Shown here piece after piece: positions 12,156-24,901 of a DNA stretch of 64,000 bases (its first letter is position 1; every line of letters begins with the position of its first letter). The notes under the pieces were generated by a model. It was not told the DNA's origin. It did not search any database and saw only the letters and a program-made list of their open reading frames with translations. The position numbers were made by a program, and so were the translations under genes. The stretch lies in NCBI GenBank assembly GCA_007644065.1, contig VJWN01000040.1, positions 1 to 64,000 of the forward strand, written 5' to 3'. Source of the stretch: Margaritispora aquatica. Its lineage: Eukaryota > Ascomycota > Leotiomycetes > Helotiales > Discinellaceae.

Positions 12156-14350
12156 TGGGGTGGGTAGGAAGGAAGAAGTTCAGATTGTGCTTGTGCTTGT
12201 GCTTGTGCTTGTCTGTGTGTCTATGCTTGTGCTAATGCTAATGCTAAATAATGCCTGTCTGTATCTATCTGCTGTTTGTCTGCTGTCTGTCTACTGTCTG
12301 TCTGCTGTCTGTCTACTGTCTGTCTACTGTCTGTTTACTATACATCTGTCTGTGTCGGGATCTGTGCCTGTGCCAATGGCTTTTGTCTGTGTGGTGATGA
12401 TGTGGTTCATGTGGTTTCGGTGGATTGGATGTGGATTTTTTTATGGATTTGTGGATATATGCCTGAGTCCCATGTGCTTGTCTTGCTTGTCTTGCTTGTC
12501 TTGCTTGTCCTTCCTTCATCTCACGGCTCACTGTTGTCACTGTTGAATTTGCTACTGAATTACTACCTACTGAATTGAATCTTTCTTGGAATTTGCTTGA
12601 GCCAGAGCCAAACCTAGACCTAGACCTAGACTCAGACTCAGACCCAGACCCAGACCCAATCCATATTGTAATCTAAACAACAGGGGCAACGTTGGGGCAA
12701 ATGGGAGATTGAAAAAGGAGATGAAATGAGATGAAAAGAGATTACAAGAATCCATTCGACAGGATAAAATTTGGGATAAAATGAACCAGGCCCTTCCCCC
12801 CCTAGTCAGAACTGACGAAAGCTGATGAATTGACCAACTGGACGGGAGATCATCTAGATTTATGCAAGCGAATAAGAGGGGATGATAAGATGACGAGATG
12901 ACGAGATGACGAGATGACAACATTGACGAGATTGATGAGATTGATAGGAAGAATAAAGAATAACCAACCTTGGAATTGTTCTACAGTATGTACTGTACTA
13001 TACTGCAACACCAGTATGCATATGCATGTGTAGGATCCAGATTGGTAATGTTCTTGGATAAGGGGAGGAGGACCCACTGATATATAAATATATACATATA
13101 TAAATATATAAACAAAAGATAATACAGGTAATAAAAAGATGAAAAAAGATACAATCGAGCTAAGGTACAGTACCTTTGGAAAAATAGAAAATATTATAAT
13201 TGTCCAAGATATCCATCCGTTCGGTGTCGGCGATTAACATCGACGGGATGTCTTGTCTTGTCTTGCTTTTACTTGGTTTTTATTCATTGAAGGTGTCATT
13301 GTCACTGTCACTATCACTCACTACAAGGTAGGTAGGTAGGTATTGCCGTACGAGCTAAGACAAAGGGACCCTTTTTTTTTCTTCTTCTTTCTTTTTTATC
13401 TTTCTTTCTCGAGAAACAAGGTCAAGTCAAGTCCAAGTTCTGCAGTACAGTAAGGTAGTAAGGTAGTACTAACAGTCGAGATAGAGCGGGAAGTTATCAG
13501 GATCCTGTTCTGTGCAGGAACCAAGGTAGCTAGCTACCTTGGCTTCTGTTACCAAGGGCGTCATCAAAGTTTTATTATCAACCAGTCAATGGAATGGATG
13601 GGATGAATAGACGGAACAAAATCAAGTTAACCAAAAGCTAAGCATTCATGATGGAATTCTTGGTTTTTGCTTATACTTCTATCATTCGATGATTCTATAG
13701 GACGAGAAGTGAAGTTGAGTTGAACCTCAGCTAAGCTAAGCGTACAGATAGTACAGACCGTTCAACGGGTCGTCAAACGGGTGTAGATATCCAAACCTAT
13801 CATTCTCTTTCTCTCCCCTCCTCCTCCTACTTACTATACTTGATCTGTGTTCTCGTCCTCATCCCACCAATAATCACACTTAGTATCTTTGACGATTCAT
13901 GATCACCACTCTTCCATCCCACATGTTTCGAACATCAGACATTATACATTATACATCATCACACACCTACAATCCGACCTTCCCCTCCATATATGTTACA
14001 CTACCTTCGTATTATATGTATGATTGTATGTACAATACATACATACATTACAGTCTTACAATCCCATCCAATCCAATTCAATTCATGGTAAACTATAAAC
14101 TATAAACCGTTCACCCCTCACCCCTCACCCCTCACTTATCATACCATACTACGCCATACAAGTAAGTTAACCTAATCTCCAACAGCCTCGACACACATCC
14201 ATCCCCTAAACTCTTACTCTCATACAAACGCCATCGTCACACCATTAACCCATCAACCTACCATCCCCAACCATCCCCTCTCATCTCATCCCATCAAACC
14301 CCACCCGCAAAACCGCGTAAATCCCATCCAGCCCGTCTTTTTCTCCCGTT

Positions 14351-14381
14351 CCCTCTCCTCTCCTCTCCTCTCCTCTCCTCA
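14351..14381. repeat. (CTCCT)n microsatellite
   Basis: Same pentanucleotide unit as the tract near 7.6 kb. Confidence 0.9.
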
Positions 14382-15631
14382 TTCTTCACTCCTCACTCCT
14401 CACATTTTCAAGCCCCCAGTCCGACCACCATCAAGCCGCCCCAGCCAGCCGTCTTGGCTACATACCCTCTTTTGCCGCACCATCATCACTAGTGAGTCGC
14501 TAGTCTAGCCAGTTGATCCAGTCGATCCAGACGATCTAGTAGATCCACGAGGTCAACTGTCCAGTCAGGTCAAAGGTCCAGTCTATTACAGTCCAGCCTT
14601 GTTTTTCACTTAGCTTAACTTACTCGAGCGGAGTAGGAGTAAGGTAGGTAGCTTAGCTTAACTTACAACTACCTAAGGGAGCTTAACATGAACAAACTTG
14701 ATATTAATCCACTTCGATCCTACATCTCACGTGCTTACTTACCACCTTACTACTTCACCTCCTACCATACCAACCTCAGTATTTCTCACCTCCCATCTAT
14801 CCAGCAATCCATCCAATACATTCATGATAAAGTAAAGCAAAGCAAAGGAAAGAAAAGTAAAGTAAACCCTCATCCATCCATTCACTCATATCTCATTCAT
14901 AATTCGTGGCCACCCTACCTAGTGTTTCCCTACCTTACCTCACAATCAGTCACCTCACCTCACCTCACAGTCCATCACCACCTCCGTCCATCAGTCAGTC
15001 ACCAGTCACTCGCACGTCTTAAAACAACACCCAAGACACTTACCTACCAACCTACCTACCTCTCAAAACAACACCCAAGACAAAGTCTCAAGGCAAGAAG
15101 TCTCACAACTCTCAAAATTTCCCAGCAAAAAAAAAGTCTCACTCGCAAACACCTCACACAGTCCACCATCCATCATCCAGCCCTCACAGTCCTCATAATC
15201 CACTCAAATACCACCCACACAGGCCACCAATCCATACGTACACAAGCAGAACAAACACCACAAACACACACACACCATCCAACTAACTCACTCAACCAAC
15301 TAACTTGACTCAGCCATGGGTGGGAAATCTCCGAGACCATCCTGTCTCTCCTTTGTCTCTGCTTGTCTCTCATAACATCCCTAATGTCTCTCAATACCTC
15401 CCTCCCTATGTCTCTCACGGCCCATCAAAAGTCTCACCCAAACCATCCATCCGTGCCAGCCATGCATTCTTTCTTCAGCAGAACAAGGAACACCTACTTA
15501 CCTTACCTTACCTTTCCTTTCCTTTCCTTTCCTTTACGGTAGAAGACATCCATCTCTCACACAAACACACACTCACACATAAAAAAAATAAAAAAAATAA
15601 AAAAAATTTCACAAGTACATCTGATCTGATC

Positions 15632-15656
15632 TGATGATGATGATGATGATGATGAT
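15632..15656. repeat. (ATG)n microsatellite
   Basis: Eight ATG/GAT trinucleotides after a short CTGAT run. Confidence 0.9.
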
Positions 15657-15794
15657 CTTGCATAAATATTGATACTAGACCAGGTCAGACCAGGCTAGGC
15701 TTTTTGCCAGCACATAACACTGCTGTCACCGCTGCCACTATCACTAAGTATCGCTATCGTCACCACCATCTCCCACCCTACAGTAAAAGCCAAA

Positions 15795-15808
15795 CCCCCC
15801 CCCCCCCC
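15795..15808. repeat. Poly-C run (14 nt)
   Basis: Homopolymer of 14 C. Its length is a likely sequencing uncertainty. Confidence 0.9.
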
Positions 15809-16757
15809 AAACTCGGTAATCGGTATGTCTGCCCACTCTTCACCGTCGCGGCGGTCAAGGTCAAGATCAAGGACAAGGACGAGGGGGGAAATTCATCATG
15901 AAAAATTCATAAACAACACAAAAATCACGTTTTGCAACAACATCTGTGAAACTCAATTGGTTTGGTTGATTTAAATTTGAGCTGATTTGTATTCATTTCA
16001 TTGATATCCCGCTCTTCAAAATGCTTCGAATCGCTTCGTTTCGTGTGGCTTGCTTTGCTTCACTTCCATTCACTTTACTTCGCTTGAGACATTGATGACT
16101 CGCTCGCTCGCTCGCACGCAACATCTAAGATAATTTCACATCCTCCTTTCCCCTTCTACTACCACATCGGCGTATGCAATGTAATGCAAACCATCAACAC
16201 CCATCACACACCTCACACGTCTAATCACTCCTCCAGTCCCTCATCGTAAATACATATTCGACCCATTCCCGAGTCCCCACCCTCCACCTTCCCACCCAAT
16301 TGAAACCCACTCCCCTTCCCTGCCCGTCCCTATCCCTTTATCCATGATGTGACACGATACAAGAATCAGAAATGACAACAAAAAAAAAACAGTCGACTAG
16401 AAGTAGCTTGCAAACAATAAAGAGCAGAAAACCTTTGAAAATGACCTTGGTCCCAAAAATATCTCAACCAGAGATTCCTCCAGCTTGACTCAAAAAGAGA
16501 AAGAATATTGCCTCTCCCCACAAAACATAAACAAATGATTCGCTTGCAGAGCAAAAACGCTCGCTCAAAGCCCTGCTCGAGCAATGGAAAACGGCTCTAG
16601 GATATCAAAGTGTGACTCCTGGAACGCCTTGCCGGACCTCTTTGCCTGGTTGAACCGTCTTCGTTCTTTCCATAATAGTAACGTGAACTCCGTAATTCGA
16701 ATATCACCCGTTTTGTTGTGAAACGCCTTTAATACATGACAAGTAACTTTGTCTTCT

Positions 16758-19700
16758 TCAATCCGTCGCTAATCGAGCAAAATGTTTACTCCATATCCAC
16801 CCAACTTGTTCTGTAAGATCGTCCTGATTTTTGGCAAGCCACAGTTCTCCTTTTTCAGCAATGACATCGAAGATCTGTTCTATGTTAGCTTCCATCTTGT
16901 GTAATAGAGATAGAAAGAATGCGTACTTCACCAGCCTGATAAGTCAAATAAGGGTAGCCAGCTTCCTGCTTGGTTGCGCTGATGTTAAACTCAAACAAAC
17001 TTGCTGCCAAATAGAGTACATTGAAGTTGCCTGATGTATTGCGATCCCGTGACGATGCTCTCGATGACCTCTGACTCTCGTCTGGTCCATCGTGCATTGG
17101 CATTGCAGAGTGGAAAATACCCGAATATGGACGACCTGACATTGGTGGTCCATCAACGTGATGGGATGCTGAATTGTACGTTGATCCAGATTCGCGTCGA
17201 TGCTGGGTATTGTAATCAGTACTCATGCGCATTGCCATTGCAGTATCAGAGGTGAAACTTCTTCCAGTGCCTGGTCTTGTCGTTGTTGGAGGATGATGAT
17301 GATGTCGTTGACTAGAGGTCGTATCGGGTGTCGCTGGAGAACCAGAACCAGCTCGCGAGTGGCCACTAGCATAAGCTTGAGGCTGGTAAGCAAACTGAGG
17401 AAGGCCAGGACCAGTTGTGCTGAACGGAGAGAAGGTAAATTGTCCGCTGAGCCTGTGAGAAAACTCCGAATTGGGAAGAACTGGTGACTTTTCGCTATGC
17501 ATAGATTGACCCCGAGAACGAGCGGATAAATCTGACGCTCGACCTTTGTCGTCATGTGTTGACTCTCTCGTCATAGTACCATTACCAAAAGATCCATTGA
17601 TAACGCCTAGCTCATTCAATCGAGCCTCAGTGTATTTGTAGTCTCGATTGAACATTTCCACAATCTCGGCTGCGTCCTTTGGCACCTGGGACTCTTCTAG
17701 AACGACACTCAACTTTTTCTGCCATATGTCCCACCACTCAGCTTGTAAATGAACCAGCTGAGTGCAGCATATATTGCCAATGATCTCGGTGAGAGACGAT
17801 AGTTTTGGCAACTCGAGCTTTAGCGTTTCATTCAATGCTTCATATTCGCTCACCAAGACAGCGAGTTTTTCGTCAATCTTTTTACCTTGGCCTTTGTGAA
17901 GTAAAGACTTCTCATAGTCATAACGACGCTTGTGTCGTTTCTTCATAGCTAGACCAGGTGGACCGTACAAAGCAATAATCTGTTCGAACGGTTCGATCAC
18001 CTTCTGACGTACTTTGTTTATCTAAAAGATGTCAGTCTTGAACTATAAGAGTCCCAATTAATGCTTACGTGATCTTCGAGTGCTACAGTCTCTACGTCTC
18101 GCATCGAAAGATTGAATCGAACCCACTTGCTCTCGATTTCAGGAAATGGGCTTGCTCCAAGGCGCATCATGAGTTCCATCGAAGACAGATATCTAAGGAA
18201 GCCCGTGACATAGGTCGTAGTTTCTCGTGTGTAGAACTCCACGTCACGCAGAACAACTTGTAGCCTGAGATAATCATCGCCAAATCTTTCATGCGCCTTG
18301 AGATAAGCTTCATCATCGTGAGGACGATTCGATGTGGTTGAAAGTTTTTCTCTTCTTCCAAATGCCTTTGCCAATCCAGAGCGAACATCTGACTCTTTGC
18401 GTTTCCGACCGACTATCTGTCCAACCATGTGAATTCGCTTCTTCAAAGCATCAATGTTGGCAAGCAGGGCACCAAGCTCAGTGCGTGCAGCTTGCAGAGC
18501 GAGGAAATCTGGATGATCGACGGGAGTGCTTTCCTTGATTTGAGTGAGAAGTAATTGATACCGAGTGATGCGCTGCACTGGTTTGACCAAGAGCGCATCA
18601 AGATCCCATGCTTGGGTTAAATCCTTCGCAACCAAATTGCATTCGCTAAGCCACACTTTGACGGCTCCGTCACTTTGCAAGGTCGCTAGCCTTGTGCTAG
18701 CAATTTCACTATTCTTGAGGTACTCAGTGTAAATCACCTGCATCTTCTTTAGATGCTTGCCAAAATTGGAGCCAATAAATGTCTGGCGATCCTTGTGATC
18801 GTCTGTATCATCAGATAGTGTAGCTGCAATAGATAGTCTATCTTCGTTCAAGGGCGAGACAGCGGATCCAGTCGTTGCGGTGGAAGGTGTGGTCCTCGTC
18901 TGCTGTCTTGATTTTGACGAACGTGGCGAGTAGACGCTTGAAGCTGCAGATTTTAGCTCGTCAAGGAACATTGTGGAAAATTGTACAATTTCATCCGTGT
19001 TTCTGAATATTGTCTTCACGTCTCCAGCATCAAGTTTCGGGCAAGCTTCTGCGGTCCCTTTGTAGATCTCTTCGACGACATTCATATCCTTGAGATAAAT
19101 CGATTCTGTGTCAATCAACTCTTTGATGACCATCTTACGATGGAAGAGACGTTTCCTATTCTTCTCTACAGCCTCCTTTTCCTCCTCTGTCAGATTTGGC
19201 GTTACGACAGGTGCTTTGAGAGATTTATCCGCAGCGCCATCATCAAATGATATTTGGGTACTAGACCTAGGAGTAGAGTTTGAGGCTCTAGCAGAATACA
19301 AATCATCACTGGCTCTTCTAGATTCAGTGTTTCGACTCGAGTCATACAAGCTGGATGGTGGACGTCTGTTGTAAAGACTGGGAGGGGGGGGTGTCCGTGT
19401 GGGTGGAGCCATAGATGTCCCCTCTGGAATGGGTGGAGGCACTGGAGGCGTGTACTCGGGCCACAGAGGAGTTGTGACAGTTACTGTACCAAACCCAGCT
19501 GTGGGATCGACATATCCAAGTCCCAGTCCTTCGCCTACATCCAATGGCAGTAGCTGATTTTGACTGAAACGAGAAACACGAGGTGATGGCTGCGGGCTAT
19601 AACCGTCATCTTTTGGAGGTACAACAGGCGATACTCTCAACTCTTTCGGGGGAGGTGTCGGGGCTCTTTCTGGCTCAAAAGATGGTGTTCCCGACGGATA

Positions 19701-22700
19701 TGAACCTCGATCTGAATACAGGTCATTTGTTTCGAGAGCATAGTCTGTCCATGACGACCGGGTACTGGAGCGAAAGGTACGAGGTGATACCTGGCCATCC
19801 CGAGGACTGTCATACGAGTGGGGGAATTTTGCTCGGATACTGCTGTTCATGACTCCAGCACCATCTGAACTTTCATACTCGATATCAGTTAAAGGAGTTC
19901 CAAGACTGTCATGACCACGATCACTTTCGGCAAATGAATCAGGCCTTAGAGCTGTACGCAGATTAGGGAGTTCAAGTCTTGGGACGTCATTTGTCTCTGG
20001 AACATGTGCATACTGCACTTCATCCTCAAACGAGATCTCGGGTGGCGCCTGTGCCTCAGAAGGACTTTCGAAGAGAACACTCTTGTCGAACAAAATCGGT
20101 CCCTCTCCTGGTGCTTGCGATTGCTCCTCCTCGCTCATGTATGAGTCGAGAGCATGAGACTCGCTTCCAGTCAGACGGGGAGGACTAGCGCTAGTAATAG
20201 TAGAAGCAAATACTGGCACGGACTCTTCATTAACAGCAACAAAATCATCGTGCTGCTGAATATCTCTTTGAGGCGACTGAGACCTAGTAAAGGCATCGTT
20301 TGTTGGAGTTACCTGTGGTCTATGGTCATCAACAGGTGTCGCATCAAGCATGATCTGGATTGATTCTTCGCCCAAGTCCATCTGTTGCATGCCAAAGAAT
20401 GCCTGTTCGGGACTGAGCTGCCTATCCAAGTAATTGACGTGACTGGTAAATCCATCAGGTCTCGAGGTCATATGGCTCAGGCGTGGAGCTTCAGTCTGAG
20501 GCTCATTATCAAACTCTGTTATTCCAGTAGCACAGGAAATGGCGGATTGAGGAACCTCATCCTCTTCGTCTTTGACGAAAGATCCGGGAATGCCCAGAGT
20601 CGGAGAATCTTCATTGACGAGCACAATCGGTTCCCTTCTTTCGTGATGACTGGCTTGAAACGAGGTATCTATGTGGAGGGGCTCAGGCGAGGTAATCTTG
20701 GGTGCTTCGTATAATTCGTTTGCAGGCGGGGTTTGTGGTCTCTCGGGCTCCGGCTCGTCCACCGCAATCTCTGTGGCCTGAGATAATGTTGAGCTTCGAG
20801 AATGCTGCTGTCGCTCATGAAGCCGGCGTAGGTTGTCCGCGCGAATCTGTTTTTGTTCGCTTTCATGAATAGATTTGGTGTATGCCCTTCGAATAGTCTC
20901 CCTTCGCGCCGCAAAATCTTGCGCTGTCAATTGAACATTTGGTATATTCCGCTCCTTTCTCTCTTTAGACTCCCCGCCTGCACGAGGATTGTCTCCACTC
21001 GTACGAGTGAGTTTCATACCAGTCCTAATATGTTGAGGTGATCCCGCTGGATCTGCGGTCTTACCTCTAGAAGTTGCTGATGACGATGCTGAGGAGACAG
21101 GTTGGCGAGGACGTGAGCTTCTTAATGGTGGTGACGTTTTCGGTAGTGGTGCAGATATGTACGCCTTTAGACTGGCACTGTTTGGATTGGGTTCTGCGGT
21201 TCCTCTGTTCTTTTCCCTATGTGAATGACGAGTCGGCGTCCTTGCTCGATTCGCAGGTAAATTTGACTGCCCACCACCTGAATTCCACGGAGCTGATACT
21301 GACGGCCTCCGAAGCTTCGCGTTTGCAATCGCCTTCGTTGCAAAGGGCGAATTGGCTCTCGTAGATGATTGGCTTGAGGGCATAGAATCGGAAGAATTGC
21401 TGTTCCTTTTCGAGGCAATAGGTAGTCGGGAGTGCTGTGCTGAAGATGTGGTAGGTGAGCCTGATGTCTGAAACGATGGGCTGACACCATTCATCGTGTT
21501 GACTTTAGTGTCTTGGAAGTCGCTATGATTACGATTATGCCCTGGAGAACGCTGCGGCTTGTTATTGGGTTCGACATCGTCCAGGGCAGGAGTTACGCCT
21601 AGGTACCAGGCTGTGGGTGAAGATGGGGAAACTTCAACATCAGACCTGCTCCGCTGATGCGCCCAAGAAGGGTGTAGACTTGAGTCCGAGGTTCTGCGAA
21701 CTGCTGCACGGGAAATTCCATAACCTACGTCCCCAGGACCTTGTCCCATGGGAACAATTTCGCCAAATAATGGTCGTTTCCCTGGAATGTGAGGAGCGGT
21801 AGGTGAGGTCGGTGATAGGTTAGTCATCGACTTCGAGGCTTGGAAATTGCTACCAGATACTGCATGCCGCGCTCGAGTTGCACGAGCAGCACCCGAAAGA
21901 GTATTGTTGGAATGTGTATCCTCCTCAACAAACCGTGTTCGTTGTGTAGTTTTGCTATTTGGGGGGGACTTTACACGGCCGATTCCCGGTTCCCTTGTGG
22001 CAGATCCCGCCCTTGATACAGTCGCCGTACTCTGATTATTTGCCGGCCTTGCTTGGTATCCCACTCTGTCCTTCATGTATCCTGGCCCACTCACTTCCTT
22101 TGTATTTATACGTCCTGGCAGCTTTCGAGTAGGTGGACTGCTGGATTCGTTGTTCTGATCAAACCGCTTCAACAAATCTTTGACACTCGGTTGGCGTGAA
22201 TTGGCATAACCGTTCAACGTGGTCGCACTCTTCGTATTACCAAGAGCAGGTCGGCTGTCGAGAGGTGAAGATGCTGAGCGATACGATGGTTTCAACGCAG
22301 TTCGTGCCTGTGGTAATGTCGGATGTTTGGGGGTGGTTCCATTTCCATTCGATCGCAGAGAGGACGGTGTCGGTCTTGAATCCGTGGATGTCGCCATGTT
22401 GTTTGAGGTGATATCTGTGTAGCTGCCCGTGGTCGTTTGTGCTTGTACACCTCGATATTCTCGATAGAAGTCGTCAGGGTCTCGATCCAAGCGACCATTC
22501 AGTCCAATGGGAGCATATCCGTTCAAGCTCGCAGCAGCCAAATTTTGCGAGGTGAGGGCATTAATCTTGGGAGGAAGCTGTGGAGATCTTTGTTCAAATT
22601 CGGGAAGCGGCGGTGGCGGAGGGTCGTATGTGTGTTGATGATGTTGCTGTAGTTGCTCTTCTGTTAGATTCGAGCGCCTAGAGTAGAAATTCTGGTCTGC

Positions 22701-22721
22701 TGCATTGATTCCGGCCTCCAT
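16758..22721 (-). CDS. DH (RhoGEF)-BAR-SH3 protein, Tuba/Gef1-like Cdc42 exchange factor
   Basis: Three exons (18069-22721, 16927-18021, 16758-16874) joined by 47- and 52-nt GT-AG introns give about 1954 aa. Residues 1-1180 are disordered, Ser/Pro-rich and basic. The Dbl-homology domain lies at about 1190-1430: KELIDTESIYLKDM is CR1 and VKPVQRITRYQLLL is CR3. A Ser/Thr-rich insertion sits inside it. A BAR-like coiled region follows (about 1435-1690: GRKRKESDVRSGLAKAFGRREK through KRHKRRYDYEKSLLHKG). After a disordered linker a C-terminal SH3 domain ends the protein (LYLAASLFEFNISA, AEKGELWLAKN, GWIWSKHFARL), and it is completed only by the last 38-codon exon. Proteins of this order (DNMBP/Tuba in animals; S. 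pombe Gef1 has DH and BAR-like parts) activate Cdc42 at curved membranes, so a role in polarity or septation is inferred. Confidence 0.9.
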
Positions 22722-24901
22722 CGCGGCTGCACATTGATCAGGCTTTTAGATGTCGTCCGGTAGAATTGATTGATGAGCTCGCCTCACCCTGACTGAGTCT
22801 TGTCTCTTGCCTCTGCTGTACCTTCTTCGCCTTACAACCTGACCTTACCTACCAAACGGCGGACAACAGACGACGTGACTGGTAAGTGCGTCCAGGTTCC
22901 GTGACGGTCAGGATGCTTCACGGCAGGGCAGAGGGTAGTTGGCAGTTGGGCAGTTTGGGTGAAGGATGATGGTGAATGGTGATGTCGACGGGTTCAGAGA
23001 TCCATGTAAAGTGTCAGAGGTCGTGGGCAGAGCTGAGTGGTTGTGGTGGGTGATTCGTTCAAGGCGGTTTGAGGATTTGACGTGGTCCTTGGGCTGCTTT
23101 GGAACCTTGCTGCTGGTCTGCTGCAGCGCAACTTCAAGTTGACCCAGTCCAGTCCAGTGCTCCACTCCACTCCACTCCCTCTCGTTTTTTGTTTGCAAAA
23201 GCACTGCAGCAGTGCAGGAACACCAAGGACAAGACCTGACCACCGGAACTGACCTGACCAGCCTGGGGACGACCCTTTTTGTTCTCGGTTGTTGCGTAAA
23301 TGATAGGATGTAAGTGCACACTTATTTCACACAAGCCGTCGCGATATTGGGGAGTATAATTTCAGCGCATCAGATAGATTTGCAAAGGAAGAAAACAGTT
23401 GAGCAGAGAGGAAATGGAAATTACACGCAGGCTGCCCAACAGGCCTGTGTTCCGGTCTGTGTAATTGAAGAACCGGGAATCAGAACCAGGGGAGGAAATA
23501 GATGCGATACGATACGATCTGGTGAGTGGGGGATAATAGATGGGGATGGGGATGGGGACGGGGGGGGCTCTTGTATGTAGGTAGGTAGACATAGGTATAG
23601 CGTAGGTCCAAAAATACAAGTGCAACTTTTGTTAGAGCAAGATCAAGTACCGATATCATAAAGCTAAGGTAAGGTAAAGGTAAAGAAAGGTAAAGTGGGT
23701 GGGAGAGCTGTACTCCAGTTTTTCTAATCCACAATCTCAACAGGTATGGTATGGTATGGTATGTTGTCCAACGATGCACTCACTATATAGACAGATGATT
23801 GAAATAATGATAACGGTGACACAAAGTTCTGTTCGCAAACTTTCATTCTTCTCGTATTTTCCCTCTTCAGCACCAGCACCAGCACCAGCACCAGCTGCAT
23901 AGGTAAGGTAGGTAAGGTATGCAGATATGTATGGACATCTGGACATATGGAGAGAATCCCAAAGTCCAAACTAATTTCCACCTTCAGAAGAAAGAAAGCT
24001 TGGAAGATCCAAAAAAGAAAAACGGTCATCGGCTAAAGTCAATCGCTGTCCGTCAAATACGGGGCCACCAAAATACCCAATACTGCTTGTCCATTGGTAC
24101 ATCTAAGCGCGTCAACCAATAATAGATATGCAGGTGGATAAGGCAAGACTGGGGGGGGACTAGAGAATGGTAAAAGTAAACATCCAGACAGGCTAGACAG
24201 GATCAAGACAGGAGGTCGTCAAAGACAGGAAACTTCCGAGAAGTCCAGAAGAAGAAGAAGAAGAAGTCGTCGTCGTCGTGGATGCATGCAAGGGGATAGG
24301 GATGGATGGATATCGATGCTGAAGGACAAGGACATCGCACCCCCTATCAGATTCCTCAGACTTGAGAGAAACACGCCGTTTGCAAGGCGACCAATCTCAC
24401 CTCTTCAACTCCCACCTCTTAACCCCTCAAGTCTCGTGTTTGCCGTTGCGCCGGATAAAAGGAGAAATCTTGTTCCATTAACTGCTGGTTCAGGACTCAG
24501 CTTGCTGTTGAACTGACCTGTTGCATTCCAGCAGCAAAAGGGCGCCTACTTTGCGCGTTCAGTAGCCTCCCGTGGACATCCAAACACGCTCATGTCCTAT
24601 TCGTCCAATCTTGCGTTTGCTAAGTTCGAAGCAATAAACCAAGAGAGGAAATGTGAATCATTTTTGGAACAATTTTGATGATTCCAAGACTGCCCACCAT
24701 TGGACATTATCATTAGACTGTTCTGGAGGAAGCACTTTTGCTTGGCCTCAATTCCCCCCCAAGGCTACTCCGCCAATAGTTGGAGCTGGCTAAGCTTATA
24801 CCATCGAATGTGTCTTTGAACTGTCAGAAAGCAACTCAGATCAGTGGGTGCAAGAAGATGAGGTTGAAGATCTGGTGACTGCAAAGTGGCATCTGAGCAA
24901 C
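22722..24901. other. Intergenic region between DH-BAR-SH3 and TERT genes
   Basis: About 2.2 kb without a supportable gene. The two flanking genes are divergent, so both promoters lie here. It contains a (CAGCAC)n tract near 23.87 kb, a GAA run near 24.25 kb, and several G-runs. Confidence 0.5.
23871..23897. repeat. (CAGCAC)n hexanucleotide tract
   Basis: Four CAGCAC units in a row. Confidence 0.9.

Larger units (their letters stand above)
11277..16757. other. 5.5-kb gene-free region dense in simple repeats
   Basis: No reading frame here has domain character; the longest frames are Ser/Thr/His/Leu-rich products of low-complexity DNA. Tracts seen include (GAATT)n, (GAT)n, AAGGG/GGGTT/TTAGG, CTGTCTGT, (CTCCT)n, (ATG)n and a 14-C run. 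The region lies between the divergent start of the TBC gene and the 3' end of the DH-BAR-SH3 gene. Long untranslated regions or a noncoding RNA cannot be excluded. Confidence 0.5.
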
